Below are positions 34,766 to 43,116 of a DNA stretch of 64,000 nucleotides, piece by piece. This DNA is from CBDCFV01 sp965261795 (GTDB lineage Bacteria > Chloroflexota > Dehalococcoidia > Lucifugimonadales > UBA3495), in NCBI GenBank assembly GCA_965261795.1, contig OZ253476.1, forward strand, positions 1,798,001 through 1,862,000. The letters are read 5' to 3'. The notes beneath the pieces were generated by a model that was not told the origin of the DNA, made no database searches, and worked only from the letters and a program-made list of their open reading frames with translations. The position numbers and the translations under genes were made by a program. Position 1 is the stretch's first letter; every line of letters begins with the position of its first letter.

Positions 34766-34990
34766 ATGACAGGAAATGAGCCTGCGCCCAACACGCCATG
34801 CGAACTGGTAAGGTTCCGGCAGCGATTCGAGGCACGGGAGCCTTTGATACTCCCTCAAGTGTATGAAAGTCTGCTACTGGACCACTCAGATGGTTTGCGG
34901 TTGTTTGAATACGCTCCGGCCCAAAATGTAGAATTTGGTGCACCTCCGCGTTCACAAGGAGATAATGCCGCCATCGGTATCTCTGGGTGA
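34766..34990 (+). CDS. Uncharacterised protein, N-terminal part (frameshift)
   Basis: 74 codons (ELVRFRQRFEAREPLILPQVYESLLLDHSDGLRLFEYAPAQNVEFG) that probably form one gene with the next ORF. Adding a single C to GCCGCC near 34970 joins the frames as GDN-ARHRYLWVINDEG. No known domain was recognised. The 170-residue joined protein lies directly before the ImmA/IrrE-type gene and is likely its partner. Confidence 0.4.
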   Translation: MTGNEPAPNTPCELVRFRQRFEAREPLILPQVYESLLLDHSDGLRLFEYAPAQNVEFGAPPRSQGDNAAIGISG

Positions 34991-35286
34991 TTAACGACGA
35001 GGGTGTCCCGTTCATCAAGGAAATGCCGATACCTGCTTTGAACTCGGAATTTCCGAAACATACCAACCTGACGGGCGGGCGGCCGGCCTATATTGGCGGC
35101 GAGTTGTGGTTTGCCGGTCAGGACAGGCTTTTCGTCTCTGGAGGCTCCGGGCGGTACCCGCCGATTAACGAAGGACAACTGGAAGAAGCCGTGCGTGTGT
35201 TCGAAGCCTACAGGTACGCCGTAATATCGCTCGGATGGGATGAAGATACCAGGAAGGCGAAACGTACCTACGGAGGAACGCCGTGA
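34987..35286 (+). CDS. Uncharacterised protein, C-terminal part, partner of ImmA/IrrE gene
   Basis: 99 codons: INDEGVPFIKEMP, KHTNLTGGRPAYIGGELWF, LFVSGGSGRYPPINEGQLEEAVRVFEAYRYAVISLGWDEDTRKAKR. The compact, glycine-rich core suggests a small folded domain, but no family is recognised. Its TGA overlaps the GTG of the next gene (GTGA), so the two are translationally coupled. This strict coupling to an XRE-peptidase regulator resembles toxin-regulator or phage-defence modules. Confidence 0.45.
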   Translation: MINDEGVPFIKEMPIPALNSEFPKHTNLTGGRPAYIGGELWFAGQDRLFVSGGSGRYPPINEGQLEEAVRVFEAYRYAVISLGWDEDTRKAKRTYGGTP

Positions 35287-36713
35287 ACGAAATATCCAAA
35301 GTTTTCGGTGATGTCACCGCTGATGACTTGGAAACGGCAGCCCGCGAATCACCCCGAAAGTTCGTAAGGAGCAAAGCCGAAATCGGCCTCTTGGCGGAAG
35401 GTTCGACCCCCCCGGGCCATATATTGACGGCTTGGGAAGCCTACAAAAATTATGGGTTTGCGATACTCGACGAGTCGATTGAATACGGTAGCGCCATATT
35501 GTTGGAATCTGTCGGGGTTGTTGAAAGAACTTTCAAGGCTCGGCGCAACGACCTTGGATTGTCCGTCGAGTCGGTGGCGCGAGCCGCAGATGTTGACGCA
35601 GATGTCGTTAAACAAGCTGAAAAACTCGCCCGTGACATACCGGTAAAGGTGCTTGAAAAGTTAGCCTTCGCCTTGGGACTCGACGAGCGTCTATTGGCTT
35701 TCGACGAAAAAGCCGTCGGCGACCGGAACTTGGCCTTTCGTCTCAAAACCCTTCAACAACCCGGTACGGGGGTTTCAGGTCTTTCCGCAGGCACCGTGCT
35801 CCGGTTCACAGAAGCAGCCTCTATAATTCGCGTCCAAGCAATGTTGATGGACTGGCTGGGTCAGTCAAGCGCCGTAAAGGATTTTCAACCGTCCAGTGAT
35901 TACGGGCGCTATCCGAACCCGGCCTGGAAAGTAGGATATAGGCTGGCAGAGCAGACCAGAGCGCGTCTTGGACTTGGAATTGAATCTATCTCTTCAATGC
36001 GTGAATTGGTCGAGGACACCTTGAACATTCCTGTAGTGCAGGCACGTTTACACAATTCGATTGCTGGTGCCACCATCACAACACGCGGTTCCGATGGCAG
36101 TGAGGTTCGTGGCTTTGTCCTCAATACCATTGGTGAAAACTCCAATGTTTGGGTAAGACGCGCTACGTTGGCCCACGAACTTGGGCATATCCTGTACGAT
36201 CCGGATGTGGCATTGGAACGCTTGCGAGTCGATTCCTACACAGGGACACAAGGCGATCCGCAAGGCGGGGTTCATACGGATTTCGTGGAACAACGCGCCA
36301 ATGCATTTGCGATTGCTTTCTTGGCCCCGCTGGATTCGGTTCGCGACATGACTCCAGCACCCATTAAGGCGGAAGCCCTCGGGGAGGTAATGCAGACCTT
36401 TGGCATTAGCCGCACCGCAGCCCAGTACCATGTGTTTAATGCCCACTACAGAGGAGATAGTCTGCCGGAATGGACAGAGCAACTAGACCCGGGAGATGAA
36501 TGGCTAATCGCCGAGGATTTCACCTTGGACTATTTCCCAGTTGGTTCGGTGCCCCTGCAACGCAGAGGGAGATTTGCCGGACTTGTTGCCGAATGTCACC
36601 AACGCCGGATGCTTTCGTCTCAGACCGCTGCCCTTTATTTAGGTTGTGCCGAACAGGACTTTTTGGACAATGTAGGCTCGATTCGAGACCTTCATCCAAT
36701 TGATAACGTCTGA
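35283..36713 (+). CDS. XRE-ImmA/IrrE family metallopeptidase regulator
   Basis: Protein of 476 aa. A helix-turn-helix of the XRE type lies at about residues 80-140 (FKARRNDLGLSVESVARAADVDADVVKQAEKL). It is followed by an ImmA/IrrE (COG2856) peptidase domain with the zinc motif HELGH (about residues 297-301) and a later EQRANAFAIAFLAP segment holding the third ligand. Such proteins cleave repressors or act as antitoxin-like regulators. GGAGG lies 5 nt before the GTG start, which overlaps the stop of the upstream ORF. Confidence 0.8.
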   Translation: MNEISKVFGDVTADDLETAARESPRKFVRSKAEIGLLAEGSTPPGHILTAWEAYKNYGFAILDESIEYGSAILLESVGVVERTFKARRNDLGLSVESVARAADVDADVVKQAEKLARDIPVKVLEKLAFALGLDERLLAFDEKAVGDRNLAFRLKTLQQPGTGVSGLSAGTVLRFTEAASIIRVQAMLMDWLGQSSAVKDFQPSSDYGRYPNPAWKVGYRLAEQTRARLGLGIESISSMRELVEDTLNIPVVQARLHNSIAGATITTRGSDGSEVRGFVLNTIGENSNVWVRRATLAHELGHILYDPDVALERLRVDSYTGTQGDPQGGVHTDFVEQRANAFAIAFLAPLDSVRDMTPAPIKAEALGEVMQTFGISRTAAQYHVFNAHYRGDSLPEWTEQLDPGDEWLIAEDFTLDYFPVGSVPLQRRGRFAGLVAECHQRRMLSSQTAALYLGCAEQDFLDNVGSIRDLHPIDNV

Positions 36714-36777
36714 GGCGTTTTCGAGTATCGGCAGCAAGGGCTACACAGCGGAGACCTCGTTAGCCCCGTTCATGCAG

Positions 36778-37014
36778 CTGATAAGGGTATGTATTTCATT
36801 TGGGACTTTACGCAGTTGAACGTGAGACCGCATAGTAGGGTAGGCTTGCTCAAATACAAAACCGCTCCCAAATGCTCACTATCGGGCCCATTCCGTCATT
36901 CCGGCGTAGGCCGGAATCCAGGCGGGCCCATTCCGTCATTCCGGCGTAGGCCGGAATCCAGGGGCGGTGGGGCCGGTTCGTAGCTATAATCTCAATTTTA
37001 CATACCCTTGTCAG
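36778..37014. mobile_element. A-type miniature element, copy 3 (237 bp)
   Basis: Ends CTGATAAGGGTATGTA and TACATACCCTTGTCAG, with two palindromic GGCGTAGGCC units. It is flanked by the 11-bp direct repeat CGTTCATGCAG (36767-36777 and 37015-37025). It fills most of the 329-bp gap between the ImmA/IrrE gene and the next gene; nothing else is seen there. Confidence 0.88.
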
Positions 37015-37042
37015 CGTTCATGCAGGGGCTAACCGGCACCAA

Positions 37043-37402
37043 TCAACACCGGTCATGGTACGCCAGCAACCGCTCCACAAAGTCATGTATTGTCGCCCGG
37101 TCAGGTTCCAGTTCAAAGTCTTCCATGAAGTTGTGGTAAAAATTCCGATGGAACTTCTCGGCGATTGAAAATCCGTGTTCAATAAGCTGGTCTTCGAACT
37201 CGACGGCAAGCTGTCTGGAAACGCCCTTCATCGCCCGATGGCTGCCGCAATCCCAACCCCGCTCTTCCGCCATCGCGATTATTAACTGGGTGGATGCTCC
37301 CCAAAGCTTCTCAGAGGCTTGCCGGTTTTCTCCGGCGTCGAACTCCCTTATAGATGCCTCAAGAAAGTCCTGTGCCGTCCGAGCCCGTTCACTTGTCGGC
37401 AC
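37043..37402 (-). CDS. PaREP1/HEPN-like protein
   Basis: Protein of 119 aa, mostly helical. The block AQDFLEASIREFDAGENRQASEKLWGASTQLIIAMAEERGW and a later HRNFYHNFM match the PaREP1/PaREP8 type, a HEPN-like fold of unknown function. GAGGAGG lies 4 nt before the GTG start at 37402, preferred to a GTG seven codons upstream. The paralogue at 44145 shares the QASEKxWG core. Confidence 0.65.
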   Translation of the reverse strand: MPTSERARTAQDFLEASIREFDAGENRQASEKLWGASTQLIIAMAEERGWDCGSHRAMKGVSRQLAVEFEDQLIEHGFSIAEKFHRNFYHNFMEDFELEPDRATIHDFVERLLAYHDRC

Positions 37403-37481
37403 GCATCCTCCTCTGGATGTCACCTATGCTGAAGGGTCACGTACAAGGCCCTCAGTTGCCTCTTGGAATCATGTCTTGGGG

Positions 37482-39737
37482 CTAATAACCCTCTCGTTCC
37501 CTCAATGCCGCTAGTACCTTCTCCGACGTGATGGGCAAGTTGGTTATCCGCACCCCTACCGCGTCGTAGACGGCGTTGGCGATGGCCGGGGCCACGGGGG
37601 CTATGGGGTTCTCGCCGATGGCCTTTCCGTCAAAGGGGCCGTTGCCTTCCGGATTTTCCACCAGGACCGTGACCAGTTCGGGTATGTCCCGCACCGTCGG
37701 TATCTTCACTTCACCAAGGCTGAGAGTGGAGACCCGTCCCTCTTCGGATTGAAGTTCCTCCATGACTGCGTACCCAAGTCCTTGAATAACGGCCCCATCT
37801 ATCTGCCCTTGGTGGCCCAGAGGGTTATAGATGGTGCCAACGTCGTGGGCTGTGGTTATGCGGTGCACCGTCACTTGGCCGGTTTCCGGGTCTACTTCCA
37901 CGTCAGCCACTTGGGCGGTGTAGGAGGTTACGGGCGGTTCTTCCGCATCGGTGGTGGTTTCCCCTTCAATGGTCTTGCCAAGGGCGGCGACTGACCGGGC
38001 GGCCAACTCGGCTATGGGGACTCCCTGCTCAGGGTCTCCTTCGGCGAAAACGCGGCCATTGCGGAACACGATCCGCTCTTCAGCCCAGCCGTAGAACTCG
38101 GCAGCCAGCCCGGTGAGCTTCTGCCGCACCTGCTGAGCGGCCCCCAAGGCTGCTTGAGCAGCCCCCACGCTGGTGCCCGCACCGGCTCCGGTATCGAACA
38201 CCACTTGGTCGGTATCCACATGGGCGACTCGTACATCGCTGACCGGAATGCCCAAGTCCTCCGAAACCATTTGACGGGCAACGGTGTAAAAGCCCACCCC
38301 GGTGTCCGGGACAGTGGAAGAAACCGTGGCTTGGCCCTCTTCATCCATGCTCACCCGCCCGGTAAACACCGCTCGCCCTTGGGGACGCTGCCCGAACGAT
38401 ATGCCTCGGCCAAAGTTAGGGCCGGCTTTCGGCCCGCCCCAGTTGGCGGACTCGGCGGCTCTCCGCAGGGTTTCTTCACCCCGCACGTGCAGGTATTTCT
38501 CCCCCGTCCCCGCCGTATCGCCTTCCTGGACAACGTTCTTGAGCCTGATTTCGTATGGGTCCAGCCCCATTTCCTTGGCGATCATATCGATGTGGGACTC
38601 AATGGCGAACACTGCTTGCGGCTCTCCCGGAGACCGGTAAGACCCGCACGGCATGTTGTTGGTGTAGACCATGTAGTTGTCAATTTGGAAGTTGGGGACC
38701 CGGTAGGGTCCGCCGCCGACCTGGCGTCCGCCGCTGAGGTTGGTCTGGCCCCGGTAGCCGCCGTAAGCTCCGCCGTTGAACACCACCCTCGACTGGCGGG
38801 CCCAGAAACGCCCGTCCTGCTTCACGCCTGTCTTGATGGTTACGGTGGAAGCGTGCCTGGGGTTGCCCGCCATGAGTTCTTCTATGTAGGTCATGACCAT
38901 CTGGATGGGACGGCCTGAACGCCTGCTCAACTCGTAGGCCAAGGGCACGTTCATAATGCCGGCCTTGCCGCCGAAGTCGCCGCCGATACCGCACGGGTTG
39001 ACCGTTACGTGGTCCTCGGGCAACTTCAAGTAACGCGCAAGCTGCCACCTCAACCGGTAAGGTTGCTTGTTGTTTGCCCATACCTGGACGTGACCCGATT
39101 CGTCAGCGGCGACCATGCAGGTATAGGGTTCCATGTATCCTTGGTGCACCCAGGGGGTGGTGAAAGTGTGCTCGAATATCAGGTCCGACTCCTGAAACCC
39201 GCGCTCCAAGTCGCCGCCGGACCAAGAGTTGCGGGAGACGACGTTGCCGTCGGGTTGCACTGGCCCGGAACTTCTACCCAGCCACGCATCATAGGTTGGC
39301 GAGCCGTCGTGGACCAACGGCGCCCCCGGCTGCATCGCTTCCAAGGCATCGAAGACGGCCGGCAACGGTTCATATTCCACTTCGATAAGATTGAGCGCCT
39401 CTTCCGCTACGTCGGCGTCGGCGGCGGCCACGCCGGCAACTTTCTCTCCAACGTACCTTACTTTGTCTACCGCCAAGGGCGGCACGTCCTGCAACACCCG
39501 CCCCAATAACATCCCCGTCATGTCCTTCCCGGTGATTACCGCGTGGACGCCGGGGACTCTTTCCGCCCGTGAGGTGTCGATGTTGACGATTCTGGCGTGG
39601 GGGTAGGGGCTTCTCAGCACCTTTCCGACGATCATCCCGGGCAGGAGCACGTCGGCGGAGTACAAGTGGCTGCCGGATACCTTGTCCGGGCCGTCTTCCC
39701 TGGTTACAGGTATCCCAAGCACTGCATAAGTAGTCAA
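37482..39737 (-). CDS. Second CoxL/xanthine dehydrogenase-family molybdopterin subunit
   Basis: Protein of 751 aa with the same layout as the gene at 25334. The N-terminal block is TREDGPDKVSGSHLYSADVLLPGMIVGKVLRSPYPHARI. Cofactor loops follow: GGDFGGKAG, CGSYRSPGEPQ, and GAGAGTSVGAAQ. The catalytic-Glu motif IGENP is near the C-terminus. The start is taken as the TTG at 39737, with GGGAGG 6 nt before it, since 29 upstream in-frame codons show no family similarity. As with the first gene, no FAD or iron-sulfur subunit is adjacent. Confidence 0.85.
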   Translation of the reverse strand: MTTYAVLGIPVTREDGPDKVSGSHLYSADVLLPGMIVGKVLRSPYPHARIVNIDTSRAERVPGVHAVITGKDMTGMLLGRVLQDVPPLAVDKVRYVGEKVAGVAAADADVAEEALNLIEVEYEPLPAVFDALEAMQPGAPLVHDGSPTYDAWLGRSSGPVQPDGNVVSRNSWSGGDLERGFQESDLIFEHTFTTPWVHQGYMEPYTCMVAADESGHVQVWANNKQPYRLRWQLARYLKLPEDHVTVNPCGIGGDFGGKAGIMNVPLAYELSRRSGRPIQMVMTYIEELMAGNPRHASTVTIKTGVKQDGRFWARQSRVVFNGGAYGGYRGQTNLSGGRQVGGGPYRVPNFQIDNYMVYTNNMPCGSYRSPGEPQAVFAIESHIDMIAKEMGLDPYEIRLKNVVQEGDTAGTGEKYLHVRGEETLRRAAESANWGGPKAGPNFGRGISFGQRPQGRAVFTGRVSMDEEGQATVSSTVPDTGVGFYTVARQMVSEDLGIPVSDVRVAHVDTDQVVFDTGAGAGTSVGAAQAALGAAQQVRQKLTGLAAEFYGWAEERIVFRNGRVFAEGDPEQGVPIAELAARSVAALGKTIEGETTTDAEEPPVTSYTAQVADVEVDPETGQVTVHRITTAHDVGTIYNPLGHQGQIDGAVIQGLGYAVMEELQSEEGRVSTLSLGEVKIPTVRDIPELVTVLVENPEGNGPFDGKAIGENPIAPVAPAIANAVYDAVGVRITNLPITSEKVLAALREREGY

Positions 39738-39895
39738 CTGACGCCTCCCGCTCGAGCCTTTTAGAATGCCGCACGTGTAACGGTTGAATGTTAACTTGGC
39801 GGAGGTTCCTATGTAAACATACATGGAAACAAGTAAGCATCCGGGAGAATGCCGTTATCGCGACGTCAGGATACAAAACCCTGCACCGCCAAGAA

Positions 39896-40008
39896 ACTAT
39901 CTCAAAACTTGTCGCAGCACCCAACCCGTCATTCCCGCGAAGGCGGGAATCTATAGGCCTCGGTCAGCGACGTGGGAAATCAGCGAGACTGATTGGTTTT
40001 GAGATAGT
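39896..40008. repeat. 113-bp inverted-repeat element
   Basis: Perfect 13-bp ends ACTATCTCAAAAC / GTTTTGAGATAGT enclose a TCGCAGCACCCAACCCGTC stretch and a CCCGCGAAGGCGGGAAT palindrome. Half of the same sequence recurs near 58708-58763. It looks like a miniature element; no flanking duplication was found. It fills part of the 423-bp gap 39738-40160, where no other feature is seen. Confidence 0.6.
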
Positions 40009-40160
40009 CTCCAAATAGTTGTGGTTGGCACAGCACAATATCCGACCATAACGGGCTATATTGAAGTGGGCTTCCCTCACGGTTATTATTGGGGGCACCG
40101 CTGAAGCAGTGGGCCAAGCAGGCGCCGCATCAATACGGGATGCGCCGAGGAGAAGTGAAA

Positions 40161-40658
40161 ATGGGCGAAAAGCTGCAACAATCAGACCGGTTTCCCGCAT
40201 TGACGTTCAAGCTGTTGAACGGCGACGCAATACGGATACCGGACGAAGCGCCGTCGCGGTACACCGTTCTGCTGTTCTACCGCGGCCACTGGTGACCCTA
40301 CTGTGCACGGCAGTTGGCCGAGTACGAAGCAGCAAAGGGCGAGTTAGACGCATTGGGAGCAACAGTCATAGGGGCAAGCGTGGACGATATTGATCACGCT
40401 AAAGAGATGGCGGACAAAGGGTTGACCTTCCCGATGGCCTACGGCGTGACACGCGAGGATTCCGAGGCTTTCGGCGCGTGGTGGTCGGACGACCGGGGCG
40501 GCTACATACAGCCCGCCGAATTCCTGATGGGCCGGGGCGGCGTAGTGCTGGGGTCGATGTACGCCTCGGGGCCGGTGGGCCGGATGCGTGTGGATGAAGT
40601 CATCCGGCAGATCACCAACCGGGAGCGCCGGCGCAATGAAGAAGAGGCGGCGCATTAG
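40161..40658 (+). CDS. Peroxiredoxin-like selenoprotein (in-frame TGA as Sec)
   Basis: A 165-residue redoxin read through a TGA at 40293-40295. The N-terminal half ends FYRGHW and the C-terminal half resumes PYCARQLAEYEAAKGELDALGATVIGASVDD in the same frame. Together they give WUPYC, where thiol peroxidases of this family have WCPYC. The TGA is thus exactly at the peroxidatic Cys (position 45), with a resolving Cys at 48. A SECIS-like hairpin follows at the right distance. AGGAG lies 8 nt before the ATG. Readthrough as Sec is inferred; a Cys-to-stop mutation is the alternative. Confidence 0.7.
40303..40325 (+). promoter_or_regulatory. Predicted bacterial SECIS element
   Basis: GTGCACGGC pairs with GGCCGAGTAC around an AGTTG loop: C19-G25, G18-C26, G17-C27, C16-G28, an A-A mismatch, then C-G, G-U, U-A and G-C (numbered from the T of the TGA). 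The loop starts 16 nt after the TGA and has G as its second base, as described for bacterial SECIS hairpins. Confidence 0.6.
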
Positions 40659-40693
40659 GACACAGACCACATTGCCCTGTTATCACAAACGCT

Positions 40694-40717
40694 CGGCGAC
40701 GGCATTCGCCGTCGCCG
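40694..40717 (+). terminator. GC hairpin between selenoprotein and MDMPI-like gene
   Basis: A perfect 10-bp stem (CGGCGACGGC / GCCGTCGCCG) with a 4-nt ATTC loop lies 36 nt after the selenoprotein stop and 23 nt before the next start codon. No T-run follows, so termination is uncertain; an RNA stability or attenuation role is possible. Confidence 0.45.
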
Positions 40718-40739
40718 ATTGGCTAAGAAGGTTGGGACC

Positions 40740-41552
40740 ATGAGCAACCAGGAACTCGTCAACAGGATGGAGGCCGTCTGGCTTTCGATTACCTCTCTTT
40801 GCCAGGACTTCACCGAAGAGCAGTGGAAGACACCAACGGACTGCCCGGGATGGTCGGTACAGGACCAGTTGTCCCATCTAGTGGGGGCGGAGACCCGGCT
40901 GCTGGGCCTTCCGCTGCCGGCCTATATGCCCCAGGACGTTAGCCACGTCAAAAACGAAACAGGTCAGAGCAACGAAATACTGGTGGACTGGCGTCGTCCG
41001 ATGACCGGCGCCCAGGTCCTGGCAGAGTTCCGGGAGATGACGGGACGGCGCCTGAGCGCGCTGAGAGCCATGACCGGCGACGATTTCGCCGAGAAAACCG
41101 ACACTCCCATAGGCTTGGCGCCGGTAAGCGAACAGGTCGCCATACGCATCTTCGACGCATGGGTGCACGAGCAGGATGTGCGCCGCGCCCTGGGGCGTCC
41201 GGGAGGCTTGGACGGCCCGGTAGCAGAACACTCGATGGGCCGGATAGCCATGGCGATGCCGTACATAGTCGGCAGAAGAGTCCAACCGCCCGACGGCTCC
41301 ACAGTGGTGCTGGACATAACCGGCGCTGCCGGGCGTCGAATGGCCATCGGAATGGATGGCGGGCGGGCTGGCTTTCTCGACGAAATCCCGGCCTCTCCAA
41401 CCGTCAAACTCACCATGGCATTCGAGACCTACGCTTGCTTGGCCTGCGGACGCTGGGAACCTGCAGAAGTGCTGGATACGGACCGGGTTCAAATCGAGGG
41501 CGACCAGAGCGTCGGCAGGGCATTCGTGGAACAACTGAATTTCATGATTTGA
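40740..41552 (+). CDS. DinB/maleylpyruvate isomerase-family (MDMPI-type) protein
   Basis: Protein of 270 aa resembling the TIGR03083 family. The N-terminal four-helix MDMPI_N domain has WLSITSLCQDFTEEQWKTPTDCPGWSVQDQLSHLVGAE, with the conserved His of a DinB-like metal site. A later VRIFDAWVHEQDVRRAL helix carries two more His-type ligands. A C-terminal SCP2-like domain (residues 185-270) follows. Members act in thiol-dependent transfer or isomerisation; the exact reaction is unknown. The ATG at 40740 is preferred to a TTG seven codons upstream. Confidence 0.75.
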   Translation: MSNQELVNRMEAVWLSITSLCQDFTEEQWKTPTDCPGWSVQDQLSHLVGAETRLLGLPLPAYMPQDVSHVKNETGQSNEILVDWRRPMTGAQVLAEFREMTGRRLSALRAMTGDDFAEKTDTPIGLAPVSEQVAIRIFDAWVHEQDVRRALGRPGGLDGPVAEHSMGRIAMAMPYIVGRRVQPPDGSTVVLDITGAAGRRMAIGMDGGRAGFLDEIPASPTVKLTMAFETYACLACGRWEPAEVLDTDRVQIEGDQSVGRAFVEQLNFMI

Positions 41553-41592
41553 TCCGACAGCGATTGCCGTATCGATCGAGGATGAGTGCACC

Positions 41593-43011
41593 ATGGCGGA
41601 GCGACAGATTCCCTACCTGACCGTAAGCGAACTCTCCCGCTTGATTGCCGACAAGGAAGTCTCGGCGGTTGAAGCGACGCAAGCCTACTTGGACCGTATA
41701 GATCTCCTGAACGACAAGCTTCATGCTTACCTCACCGTTTGCCGGGATGAAGCTCTGGAAGCAGCGCGAGAGGTTGACGAAGCCTTGGCCCGTGGTGACA
41801 ACCTGGGCCCGTTGCACGGCATCCCAGTGGCGGTCAAAGACCAAGTCAAGTCCAAGGGCATCCGAACGACGGCAGGCTCTCCCATACTCAACGACTTTGT
41901 ACCAGATGAAGACGCGACGGTGCTGGCTAACCTGAAGTCCGCCGGGGCGGTGCTCCTGGGCAAGCTGAATATGACCGAGTTCGGCACCACCGGTTTCTCC
42001 CACCAGTTTGAGACGCCCCGCAACCCGTGGGACACGGAGCGTTACACCGGCGGCTCCAGCAGCGGGTCGGGCGCAGCCACCGCAGGATTCTTGTGCGCCA
42101 CCTCACTGGGCGAAGACACCGGCGGCTCGGTGCGCTTCCCGGCGGCGTGGTGCGGTCTGGTGGGCATGAGACCCACTTGGGGAAGAGTAAGCCGGTACGG
42201 CGTTATGCCCGGCGTCTGGTCGATGGACGCCATCGGCCCGCTGTCCCGCACAGTGGAGGACTGCGCGTTGACCTTCGGAGCCATCGCCGGGCACGACCCC
42301 AACGACCGCTATACTTCCATCCGCCCGGTGCCGGACTACGTCCAAGCTTTGAATGGAGAGATTAAGGGCCTTCGGGTCGGCATTCTTCGGGAGTTGATTG
42401 ACGACGAGGGCGTGGATGCTGAGGTGCGCGAAGCCGTGAGAACGGCCGCAGGGGTCTTGGGCGATCTGGGGGCCACGGTGAAGGAGGTATCCATTCCCAT
42501 GGCTGCTCATTCCATGACCATTTCAGGCGCACTCAGGGTCGAGGCCCCCACCAACTACCGGGACTTTGTGAAAAACCGGCTTCAGGAAATCGGACACGAC
42601 AACAGGATCGGCTATCTGCTCGGCAGCATATTGCCGGCCCAAGCCTTCTACAAGGCGCAAAAACTGCGCAGCATATTGAGACAACAGACGTTGGAAGCGC
42701 TTGAGGAGGTGGACTTGCTGGTTACTCCGACTACGCGGGTTGCCGCTCAGCCGGTGGCTCCCGACCCGGTGGTGGACAGCAAGGACAGGAGCATACGCAG
42801 CCAAATCCTGGGCAGCGCCGTGTTGCTCACAACCGCCTTCAGCCTTGCCAACATCCCGGCGGTCAGTATCTGCTGCGGCTTCACATCGCAGGGCAGCTTG
42901 CCCATCGGCCTGCAGATAGGGGGAAGGCCCTTCGCCGAAGAGACACTCTTCAGGGCGGCCCACGCTTACGAGCAGGCTACTCCCTGGCATACCCGCAGGC
43001 CGCAGATATAG
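41593..43011 (+). CDS. Amidase signature family protein (second paralogue)
   Basis: Protein of 472 aa collinear with the amidase at 8560. It has Lys82 (VAVKDQ), the GGSSSGSG cis-Ser block, DTGGSVRFPAAWCGLVGMRPTWG with the nucleophile Ser, and C-terminal IPAVSICCGF and LPIGLQIGGRPF. The two clearly share a recent common ancestor. It lies 40 nt after the MDMPI-type gene and may be co-transcribed. The substrate is unknown. Confidence 0.88.
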   Translation: MAERQIPYLTVSELSRLIADKEVSAVEATQAYLDRIDLLNDKLHAYLTVCRDEALEAAREVDEALARGDNLGPLHGIPVAVKDQVKSKGIRTTAGSPILNDFVPDEDATVLANLKSAGAVLLGKLNMTEFGTTGFSHQFETPRNPWDTERYTGGSSSGSGAATAGFLCATSLGEDTGGSVRFPAAWCGLVGMRPTWGRVSRYGVMPGVWSMDAIGPLSRTVEDCALTFGAIAGHDPNDRYTSIRPVPDYVQALNGEIKGLRVGILRELIDDEGVDAEVREAVRTAAGVLGDLGATVKEVSIPMAAHSMTISGALRVEAPTNYRDFVKNRLQEIGHDNRIGYLLGSILPAQAFYKAQKLRSILRQQTLEALEEVDLLVTPTTRVAAQPVAPDPVVDSKDRSIRSQILGSAVLLTTAFSLANIPAVSICCGFTSQGSLPIGLQIGGRPFAEETLFRAAHAYEQATPWHTRRPQI

Positions 43012-43116
43012 GCTCTACCGGAAGCCTTGCCGGAACAGTCCCCGGAACAGTCCAAGGTATAGACGTCGCCCGGCATCGGCTCCGTTCGACGCAGGAGTGG
43101 AAGCTCACCCCCGCGC

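Noticed and set aside
36789..36983. Short ORFs inside the A-type elements (about 60 codons)
   Set aside because: They follow the repeat structure, differ between copies with unit number, and have no ribosome-binding site.
37482..39824. Longer start for the second CoxL-like gene at 39824
   Set aside because: The extra 29 codons have no family similarity, and GGGAGG precedes the TTG at 39737.
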